From: Symbiodinium natans
Taxonomy: Eukaryota > Sar > Dinophyceae > Suessiales > Symbiodiniaceae
NCBI GenBank assembly: GCA_905221605.1
Contig: CAJNDS010002713.1
Span: 1 to 64,000, forward strand
Length of the DNA: 64,000 bases
Direction: 5' to 3'
Of the stretch, positions 55,920 to 64,000 are shown piece by piece. Each line of letters starts with the position of its first letter. Position 1 is the stretch's first letter. The notes below the pieces were generated by a model. That model ran no database searches and was not told the origin of the DNA. It was given only the letters and a program-made list of their open reading frames with translations. The position numbers and the translations under genes are program-made.

Positions 55920-56935
55920 GCCTACCGTGGGCAGCGGCTCGCCGGGGCGGCAGTCCTTGCAGCGCCTGCAGGCCCTGTGCCTGGAGTGCCACTACGCCAA
56001 GACGTTGCTGGAGGGCTCCCACGCCACGAGCCTGGAGAGCCGCTTCTGCCGCCACGTCTTCGAGAGCTACGCCTGCTCCCCGGCTGCCGCCGCTCGTGTG
56101 CGGGCTGGCGAAGTGCAATTCCGAGAAGGTGTGCCAGGGCGTGGACGTGGTGCAACGCCCCCTTCCCGCTGCCCGTCTTCTGCCCCCGACCTCACCTTCG
56201 TGCGGAAGCGGGAGGACAAGCGTGCGGGCCTCCGCCCTACATCGGCCTGGGCTGGTACGGCAAGCCGGCGGTGGCCTTCATGCTCGGCGCACGTCCCACG
56301 TGGCGCCGAACGTGCTCATCGGGTTGTGGGCACGCTCCAGGGACGTCTTCTTCTGGGCGCGGCGCACCGTCCGTGCGGGCCGCTGCGCGCTGGACTGGCT
56401 ACGCAGCTCGACGTGGGGCTGTGGGCCGACGTCGCGGAGCTCTCCACGAACCGCCAAATGCGCTTCCTGTTGTCCGGCAGCTGCCCGCCGTGCAGGACGC
56501 CTTCGCAGGCGTGCCGGTGCTGCGCTCGCTGAAGGACTCGCAGCTGCTGCACGACCTGGCGGGCGGCTGCGTGCACGAGCTCACGGACAACCAGCGCAGC
56601 GACGAGACGATCTTCCGCTTCCTGCATTGGCTGCGGGTGGACGAGCCGGAGCAGGGCGCCGCTGCGGGAGGCCGTGGGAGCGGTTCCCGCGGCGGACCCA
56701 CCCCGACACCTGCCTCGTCATCTCGCACCCCCACAGGATGGCCATCAAGGACCGGGAGAACCGGCGGCTCGCGCCGGAGGGTGCGCTGCTGGTGGAGCAC
56801 CGGGCGCAGGGGGCCCGAGGCTCGTGGGCGCGGGCGGCAACGATGGGAGAGCCGCGGAGCTCTGCCACGCCATCACGAACGCCTCGTGTGGGGGAGGGTG
56901 TGGCCACGAGCGCGGAGCTCCTGAGCGTTATTTGA
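55920..56935 (+). pseudogene. Shattered polymerase/helicase-like gene fragment
   Basis: Plausible protein runs in collinear pieces that alternate among all three plus frames: LQALCLECHYAKTLLEGSHA (55950-56075), CGLAKCNSEKVCQGVDVV (56097-56152), PYIGLGWYGKPAVAFML (56237-56290), HVAPNVLIGLWARSRDVFFW (56295-56365), LDVGLWADVAELSTNRQMRF (56405-56470), LPAVQDAFAGVPVLRSLKDS through HELTDNQRSDETIFRFLHWL (56480-56640), and DTCLVISHPHRMAIKDRENR (56705-56770), then LCHAITNASC (about 56865). NVLIGLW resembles the KxxxNxxxG motif of B-family polymerases. The LLSG..LPAV and HELTxNxRSD segments resemble motifs III and IV of SF1 helicases. At least six frame changes, each probably with deletion, show it is dead. 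Confidence 0.45.
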
Positions 56936-56939
56936 GGCC

Positions 56940-59151
56940 CCGAAGCCATCCCGGCAATTCCCGACATGGCCCCGAGCTGCCAAAAAAAGGGCAGCGTCCT
57001 CCAAATCCTCCGGAGCAGTGCTCCTGTGAGATTCGAAACTGCGCTCTGATGCAGTCTGGCATCGTTGCGCCCTGGAAACTCCTACCGCAAAATTAGATCC
57101 CCGATCCTCTCAGCTGTGTTATGGCGAGGGTTGGGCACTCCCACCTCAGGGAGAGTGCGCTGGGTCCATTCTGCGCATACTTCTTGCAAATTTCAACGGC
57201 TTTCCATGCACCATCTTCTGTCTTGATCATCGTGCTTCTGTACGGAAATCTTCTGTACGGCACATGTTAGTGGGGCTTTGAACTTTGACTGTGCCGGAGA
57301 GTAGTGCACAAGCACAATGCTGTCGGTATCATGCCAACCAGGTTCTTGCTTTCTTGCTGCTCCTCCTCTTCTCGATACTGGCACTGACTTGCTGCTTTCA
57401 GTGGGGGAGCGAGTAAGTTCCCTTCTTTTGTGCTGATTCTCCTTCGCGGGCGGCAACGCAATGTTCGCACCAGCCGGCGAAGGCAAACGCGTCAAATTTT
57501 CTTCGCCGGAGCGTTCGTTGCGCTTCCGCATGAGCGGCGCCTTGTGCTTCATACTGCCTGCGTCGAGCAGAACTCGTACCATTTGCAAGCACGAAGAAGG
57601 TGAAGCGTTTGAGGCTGTGATATTCACACGAAACAAGAAGGAAGCAGTTTCACGAAGAGTTTCACGAAGCAGGACCAGGAGTGTAAGGTGCAGCCAGGTA
57701 GAGGCAAGAACAATTCAAGAAAGAAGATTAGGTAAAAGAGAAGACCAGAGCCATAGGCTGGCCACAGGGCTGAGACTCACGAGATGAGGACGCTAAGACA
57801 AGCCCGTGTAACTAGAAATTCAAGGTTAGGAGTTTCTGCGTGTTTCAAGAAAAAGGAAAGAGAACCGGTACACTCGAAGTCCGAAACAGTTCGTCTTTTG
57901 GCACAGCAGTGAGAATCACTGCAGGACAGAGAACGCCCTAAAGCCTTCGACCTGTTCCGAGGCGGGGTGTTAAGTGTACAGCATGTGTCCAAGTAAACAC
58001 CTTCAATGCTTTTAAGCTCCTCTCCATTCAAAAAAGAAGGGCGATTTTTTACGAGGGAGGAAACGGTCAAGCCTCAAGCCCCCCTGAAGCATGGATGACA
58101 TCAACACGGCGCAGCGCTTTAGTCTCCGCGGCGATTGGAAGCGGCAGAACGCGCGTGTGGCAGTAAGAGGTACTGTCGCATTTGACGTCAAGTTAGTGTA
58201 GTGTTCCGGACAAGGATCTACTTGCTGGTCTCCGACTTCTGGAATGGATGGTTTCATTACGTCTGCATTTTGCAGCTTTTCCACTGCACTGCACAAGTCC
58301 AAAACCGACGGGTCTACTTTGACTTCCTTGTGCGCTGAGAAAGGGAAACGTTTCACCTGAGATTTGTGTTCTGGCGTTGCTGCTTTTTCGACCGGCCCAC
58401 TGTGCTGCTGATGTGGTAAATGGGCGTCCGCTTGAAAAAAAAGCTGAAGGGGCTTTACGGGGTTGGAGGGGCTTAAGGGAAAACTGCCTGACCGTCACAA
58501 GCAAGATTTCCGTTTTGTGTAGAAGCATATTGTTGTACTGTGCGGAACAGAACCCAATTCCAACACAGAGACAGTAACAGTAACGAGAACACGTGGAAAC
58601 TTTGTTTGGGGTTTGAATTTAAAGATTCAGAACCTTGCAACGCTACAAAGTAAACTTGTGTGTTCCTTTTAGATTTTCTTTTTTTTGACAGTTCACATTG
58701 GAGGAACTTGTTTTGTTTCCAACTTGCAGAGCTTTAAATGGGAAGGTACAACGCTGTTACGGCGCATTGAGCCTTTCACAAGAGCCTGGCTGCTTCGGCC
58801 AACAGGAATAAGGTGCTTTCAACGGAGCCTGCTTCCAAGTTGCACCAGTGAATGGGTGCAGTAGGAAAGACACAGAATGCCTAAGATATGGTGAGTTCGT
58901 TGCAGAACGAAGTTGACACTGGAGGCTTCGGCTCAAGAGTCGGAGCGAGAAAAGTTGTTTTGATCTTACAGTGTGGTAGGGTGAGCCATGTTTTGCACCG
59001 TGTTTTTCAACCAGACCTGACTACTTCGTTCGCCCCACTGTCAAGCAAAACTTCTGATCCACTATGTCCCTCGGCGACACTCATGCTGGCCCGTGAACCT
59101 CCATCTGTTCCAGACTCTGGCCCACGCTTCATAGTTGCTGGTGCTGCTGCG
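56940..59151. other. Stretch without supported genes
   Basis: Short frames occur on both strands; the longest on plus (57461-57787) shows no recognisable motif. No RNA gene or repeat of note. Spliced exons of an unrecognised gene cannot be excluded. Confidence 0.45.
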
Positions 59152-62111
59152 CTACTGCTGCTGCTTGTTGAGGGCCCTGACCACTAGCTGAATACCCTTG
59201 GCCAGCGGCGCCTTGGGATAGGCTCCCTTTGGAATTGGTGGTGGCGATTTCGTACTGCTCGATGATGTACTGGATGCCGTGAACAGCGGAGGTCTCTTCA
59301 CTCGTGGAGCCTCAGGACATGGTGGCACCCCCATAGCGGAGGCGCAGCCATGCACTTCTCCTACGCAACTTCCGGCCTTCCAGGTCGAGAGCTTGATTCA
59401 ACCACAGCGAACAAGATCTCAGTGTCCTCCTCAAGGTCCATGAGCCATGCGATGTATCCTGGCCTCACCACTTGGTCCTCACGCATGATCAACAAATCAT
59501 GGGCTTCCACAATTCTCTGCGTCTCGCTGATGTCGAAGTCATAGGTCGGAAAAACCTGATCTTGTCTCTCCAATAACAAAAAGACACCCACTGCCACCTC
59601 GAACGGGCTCGTCTCTCCTCTAAAGGGCCGGCAAGCTCGAGATTGTATGTGACCGGTGCTGCTCCATGTGGAGTACTCATCTGGGTCCAAGTGAACCCAC
59701 CATAGCGGCTGCCGCTGCAGTCTTACCCTCCGAGCTTCTGCGATTGCCTCACTCAGTTCATCGAGGAAGTCAATCGGGATGTCACCTGCGTTTAGGATTT
59801 CATCGCCAGTTTCTGTCGAATCGGGAGTTGGTGTCGAAGCCGAAGTGGACAACGTTTCAACCGAAACCAAAGATTCTTCCTCAGAAATCTCAGGGCTTAC
59901 TCTGCGCGCCATACCTGCAAAAGAAATTGCTGAAGCTTTCGGATGAGGTCCTGCTACTTGTGCCCGCCAAGCCAGCAGCTTCTTGTTCTGCTTTTGCACC
60001 CTTGACGACATCCTTCCTGAACTTCTCGTCATGACTATACTGTACATGCAATTGTTTCGATAGCAACCAGCTGGAGTAAAGAAAAACCGACACGGCTTGT
60101 CCTTCTTCTTCTTCTCCTGGGCCTTGGATGCATCAAGTTGCTGTGGGTCCTTTCCTTTTCCAGGATGTCCTTTTCTTTTGTTTCCTTTGGCCTCCTTTCC
60201 ATTTCCTTTGGCCTCCTTTCCTTTTTCTTTGCCTTCTCCTTTCCCTTTCTCCTTGCCTTTTCCTTTCGATGACGCACTGTCGCCTGCTCCGCCGCCACGC
60301 TTTTTGTTCTTTATGGTTTCATCAGCAGCGAGGATTTGCAACTGTTGTTCGATCAGACTAATCATCGCTTCTACACCTTGCGGATTCGGATGAAGAACGT
60401 CAGGTTGTACTCGTAGCAAACCCATGAGTGTCTTAAACGATTCCGATCGTCGCTCCACATTGCGAATCAAGGAGCTCAAGGCTTGCACCTCCTCAAACGA
60501 GGCGACGGCGGGCAGCTGCAAGTCGCGTGCCCGCGTGCGAGCCAGTTTCCACCTCCTCAGGGTTTCCAGCCCCTCTTTAGCGGAGTAAGCCGGATCTAGG
60601 TGCCTTACAAAGGCCTGGATGCTCTTCATCTCTTGCTGTCCTCCAGGCATCTGTTCCTGAAAGATACACTCCAAAAGGTGTACTCCGCGAAGCTTCGATG
60701 ACCCCGTCTTTTCCAACACTGGCTGCTGAACTTCCTGTGGCAGACAAAGTATCAAGGTAAGCATCAAACGGTTCTCGTACTCCTGGTGCTCTGGCAGTAC
60801 TGGAGTCAGATCAGGCAAATTGTACTGTCCAGTCAATCGCTTCTGATGTTTTTGTTCCGCCACCGCATACTCGGCATGCACATACGCCCCGAAACCAGGA
60901 CTCACCGTAGTTGAAATTGTCTGGAACTGCAACCACCATGCCTGAAGTCGCATGTTGCACTCCCACGTTTCTCCTCCTCCCACCGAAAAGGAAGGGATCT
61001 CCATCAAGACTTTCCATCTTCCGTGCGGCGCCGCCTCCATCGTAGATCCTCCCGTCTCATTGGATCTTTGCTCAGCTGCCTGCTTGGAGTACTGCGGAGG
61101 AAGTCCTGGAGGTTCAGACCACTGCCACGTCCAGGCATCATCCTGACCAAACCAGTCCACTCACCTGTATCCCCAGCTTCTCCTCCTGTGCCCCACCAAG
61201 CATCCTCAGCTGCTGCCAAATCTGTCGGGATGTCAGGAGACATCTCATGCACTGATGGTCCATCTCGTTGGCTAATATCTTGAAGCTCTTCCCGAAGTTG
61301 CTCCAGGCATTGCTCCGTTCACTCTGCATGTTGTTCGCCTGCCCGCGTAGCTTTTCGCCACTGCCTCCACACGTTGAGTCAGCGTTACCAGTTCTGCATC
61401 CACACGGGCACTGACCTGGTCCGTAGTCAGCAGGATTTGTTCCATCTGATCTCTGAGCATACGTACCAAGGTTTCGTTTGCGCTGCCACCATCCGCTTCC
61501 TGAGTTGCCATTGCAAGCATCCGTTCAAGATCTGCAGAAGTGGATTGGGCCCGGCGTGCTTGGCCTTCAAGAGTATCCACCCTTTCTTCCAAGTGCTTCC
61601 CATCCAGCTGCTCCATCGTTGCGGCCATTACAGCCCCTGTTTGTATGATCGTGGAATTCTCAAGTGCATGTACCCGGGAATCAAGAGTTCCATTTATACG
61701 GTGTTGCTCCTCCAACCTTTGTCTCATCATCCGCGATTGTTCAGCAGATTGCTCCCGGAGTTGCTCCACAAAAAATCTGCTGCTCTTGCAATGCGCCTGC
61801 CATCTGTTCCACACGAGCCTCAAGGATCTTGCAATCCTCCTGAAGCATTTGTGTGCTACTGGAAACATCTTGCAACATAGCCCCAAGCAAACTTGTGCGA
61901 TGCTGGATACGAGAAGAAAGCTCCACCACAGCTGCCGGTACGTCTGGTTGGGGTGGAAATTAAGGCTCATAACCTGTCGGTTATGAGGGTTATGAGGGCC
62001 AGTAGATGGGGTGTTAGAGACTAGTGAGTAGTGAGATGGGCTAGGTGAGGATGGAGCCCCGAGCCTCCGACGAATTGAGTACGGTAAATCATCTAGATTG
62101 TTGTACTGCAT
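59152..62111 (-). pseudogene. Decayed Gag of another retroelement with truncated CCCH finger
   Basis: Read on the minus strand from 62111. Begins MQYNNLDDLPYSIRRRLGAP, then a coiled-coil region whose sensible reading leaves the frame at about 61930 (VELSSRIQHRTSLLGAMLQD) and returns near 61770 (VEQLREQSAEQSRMMRQRLE). A TGA interrupts near 61320. A frame change at about 61160 leads into WFGQDDAWTWQWSEPPGLPP and an open 590-codon stretch holding a Gag-like core (YENRLMLTLILCLPQEVQQP), a Lys/Gly-rich tract, and CRFFFTPAGCYRNNC, a CCCH finger (C-x8-C-x4-C) without its final His. The tail continues out of frame to 59152 (VHGCASAMGVPPCPEAPRVK). No protease, integrase or RT follows, so only a gag fragment survives. 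Confidence 0.7.
61966..61987. repeat. Perfect 9-bp inverted repeat (hairpin)
   Basis: CTCATAACC-TGTC-GGTTATGAG, followed by another GGTTATGAG copy at 61988. It lies just inside the decayed gag start. Function unknown. Confidence 0.8.
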
Positions 62112-62261
62112 ACTAAAGGGGTTGGGGCCTCAAGGCTCATAAACCCCAACTTCAACCTCTAAATCAAACCCATCCCACACCCCAACAAAACCCCAAGTCC
62201 ACGGTGCTCTTTCAGCACTTCGCTGCGCCCTTCATGGTGCTTGAGCCATGCGCATCGGCAT

Positions 62262-62342
62262 GGTGCACTTCTCGATTTGTGTCCTCGATTTGTGTCCTCG
62301 ATTTGTGTCGTTATCCTGTGCGCAGGGGCCATGCTAATCTGT
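62262..62342 (-). pseudogene. U6 snRNA 3'-half fragment with triplicated segment
   Basis: On the minus strand, ATTAGCATGGCCCCTGCGCA (62338 to 62319) matches the highly conserved central/3' part of U6 snRNA exactly. It is followed by CAGGATAACGACACAAATCGAG, which resembles the U6 sequence after GCGCA. GACACAAATCGAG then occurs three times in tandem before AAGTGCACC. The conserved ACAGAG box and 5' stem-loop are missing (upstream reads CTCATGGACAG), so this is a truncated pseudogene or very divergent copy. Confidence 0.75.
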
Positions 62343-63481
62343 CCATGAGCAACAAAAGATGTGGGGAAGGCGCCAGCCTCGGCCTCCGGGCTATGGCTGA
62401 AGGTCCAAGGGGTCCGACCTGCAAGCATGGAATCTCTTTCTGGCGAGTTCCAAGCAGATTACAGTCAGATTCTTGTTTTCAGATTTCTCTCTGCCATGAG
62501 CTACATTGTTGCACCACTCTCAGACAGGTGCTTAAGGCTTCCACGATCTTTGCTTTGATCTGGGCTAGGGCCTGACGTGTTTTCGCATCTGCGCCTTGTA
62601 CGCTCAGTCGAAGCTCTCCACATTCCTCAAGTGATACAGTGATACGTGCAAATCCTCTTCAAGCAGCTGTTGTACATAGACATCTCAGATCCATCGCTTT
62701 TCATTGCCAATTCATTCCTCAACCAAGATCGAAGGGGGTACCCCTGCTAAGCTCAGGCGTTCCAAGGAAGCAACGTGAACAAGCCCTCCAAAAGTGGCCG
62801 AGCTGGAGGCTCAGAAGGCTTAGATTGTCTTGGCCACCGCTGATGTTGAGCGCCTAGCTGCGAGATAGGCTTGCGCTTGACAGAACAGAGGGGGGGGGGA
62901 GGAATGGCACATTCTCGGTGCCCTTGTTTCTGGCCGGGTTCGGATTCCATTCTTGTATGTAGGCACACAGCAAGACAGAGAGGCAGAATTCATTTCCTTG
63001 CGTATCCTCTCAAAGACTGGCAAGAAGTGGCCATGCTCATTTGGCACGTTGTATGGAAATTCTCATGCTGGCTCCTCTGCCAAGCTGTACGTGACACGAG
63101 CTCTGGCAATCACTTACCGGGTTCCGTCCCTTTGGCAACTCCACCGGCGACTCTTGAGAATGTCGCGCAGTGTCCCGCAGCAGCACTGAGCCTTGGCTTG
63201 ATCACCTTGCAGTGCAGCTCTTTCTCAGACGCGGTGTGGCGTGTGATCTGTTGGGGGTCATTTTCATTTTTGACAGGAGCAAGCTGGACGTCCGGTCGTT
63301 AGTGTTGGGGCAGCCGAGCTTTACCTTCCTTCGCTCCAGGGAGTTCTTTCTCTCCAAGACGGCAGCTTGTGATGAACCTATGAGCGGCATGAAGTTGCTA
63401 AAGGCAAGAGCTTGTTGCTAGTGACTCCGGGTAAGCTGTAGCGATAGTGATGACAAGACCGTGTGAAAGCAAACGCCTTGA
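62343..63481. other. Stretch without supported genes
   Basis: Short overlapping frames only; a G9 run lies near 62891. It may hold introns or upstream exons of the partial frame at 63482, but no convincing splice pair was found. Confidence 0.4.
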
Positions 63482-64000
63482 GAGGTGAAGAAATCACTTG
63501 AGGCCAAGCGGGCCCAGCTGGCGCAGCGCTTCAGGGTGAAGCAAGCAAAGACCATTCTCCAGGCCGCAGCCCAGAATAAGCTTTCAACGAAGACCATCCA
63601 GGATGCTCTGCTCGGGGTGCAGGGAGAAGAGGAATCCACCCCTGCAGTGGAACTCCACATGATGCCGGAAGACCCCTTCAACATCAGCTCCAAATGGTCA
63701 GCACTCCTGGTGCCCACCATCCGAGAAGCATTTGACACGTGGTATCTCTGCCAGCCTACAGCCGGGCCTACAGCATCCTCCCCGCTCGGCCACCCGCGCT
63801 GTGTTGCACAGCTGCCTTTTGAGGCCCGGCCTTGGTACCTCAGCTCCCTTTGTGGGAGCTGGTACTCGCAGCTGGACCGCCACCGCTCCTCTCCCGTGCG
63901 ATTGTTGCTGCTCATGGAGGCGATTCTGGCGCTGGGCTCCCTCCTTTTGGTTGCCCTTGTTGCCCTTGCGGTCTACTGCTGGAATATGCGCGAAGATGCA
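63482..64000 (+). CDS. Partial membrane-protein reading frame, runs off the window
   Basis: An open frame of 173 codons begins after a TGA at 63479 and continues to the window edge. The translation looks like real protein: a basic helix (KKSLEAKRAQLAQRFRVKQA), AVELHMMPEDPFNISSKWSA, a Trp/Tyr-containing middle, then a strong single membrane helix (LLLLMEAILALGSLLLVALV followed by ALAVYCW) at about 63897-63980. The first ATG is at 63659; the coding look upstream of it, and an AG at 63483-63484, suggest an internal exon. I do not recognise the family. It is the only candidate in this window for a host gene unrelated to repeats. Confidence 0.5.

Noticed and set aside
57461-57787. 108-codon frame as a host gene
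   Set aside because: Basic, Arg/Ser-rich composition without motif or neighbour support; plausible by chance in this length of DNA.

Overview
This window looks like repeat-dominated nuclear DNA of a dinoflagellate (Symbiodiniaceae- or Polarella-like; the genus cannot be told from sequence). The reasons are very long retrotransposon polyproteins of the kind typical of these genomes, (TAC)n microsatellites, TTTAGGG-type interstitial telomeric repeats, a U6 snRNA fragment, and LTRs carrying the last 11-13 bases of the dinoflagellate spliced leader. No ordinary single-copy host gene is secure. The only candidate is a partial membrane-protein reading frame at the right edge. All domain assignments were made by eye, without database searches.

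Layout. (1) 1-8754: a Ty1/copia element whose 5' end lies outside the window. It has one 2746-codon gag-PR-IN-RT-RNase H frame with a methyltransferase-like C-terminus, a second large frame nested inside it, and a probable 3' LTR. (2) 8755-10581: non-coding DNA and a TAC microsatellite. (3) 10582-26950 (minus strand) and 27239-53099 (plus strand): two copies of one giant Ty3/gypsy-like LTR element, head to head, separated by and embedded in (TAC)n. The left copy is 16.4 kb. The right copy is about 17.4 kb once its nested insertions are subtracted. (4) 36342-44792: a pristine Ty1/copia element inserted in the right giant copy, with identical 147-bp LTRs, a 5-bp target duplication, PBS, PPT and an intact 2351-codon frame. 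(5) 49806-50132: a 327-bp TA-flanked MITE, also only in the right copy. (6) 53100-64000: microsatellites, tandem repeats, telomeric repeats, a broken gene of a repeated family, a shattered polymerase/helicase-like pseudogene, a decayed gag on the minus strand, a U6 fragment, and a partial membrane-protein frame.

The most unusual object is the giant Ty3-like element. In coding order it carries: Gag with two CCCH zinc fingers; a protease-like motif; a Cys-rich plus membrane segment; the reverse transcriptase C-terminal half (thumb) and RNase H; integrase; a Rossmann/methyltransferase-like domain; then, downstream of integrase, the reverse transcriptase N-terminal half (fingers/palm with YVDD). 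A second reading unit follows with a Tpt1/KptA-like RNA 2'-phosphotransferase domain, a C2H2 finger, RanBP2-type fingers, a membrane segment, a SWIM finger and a phospholipase D-family nuclease domain. The split RT order is the same in both copies. A 21-bp dyad motif recurs at the junctions between modules. Both copies have several private frameshifts although their LTR pairs differ at only one or two positions.
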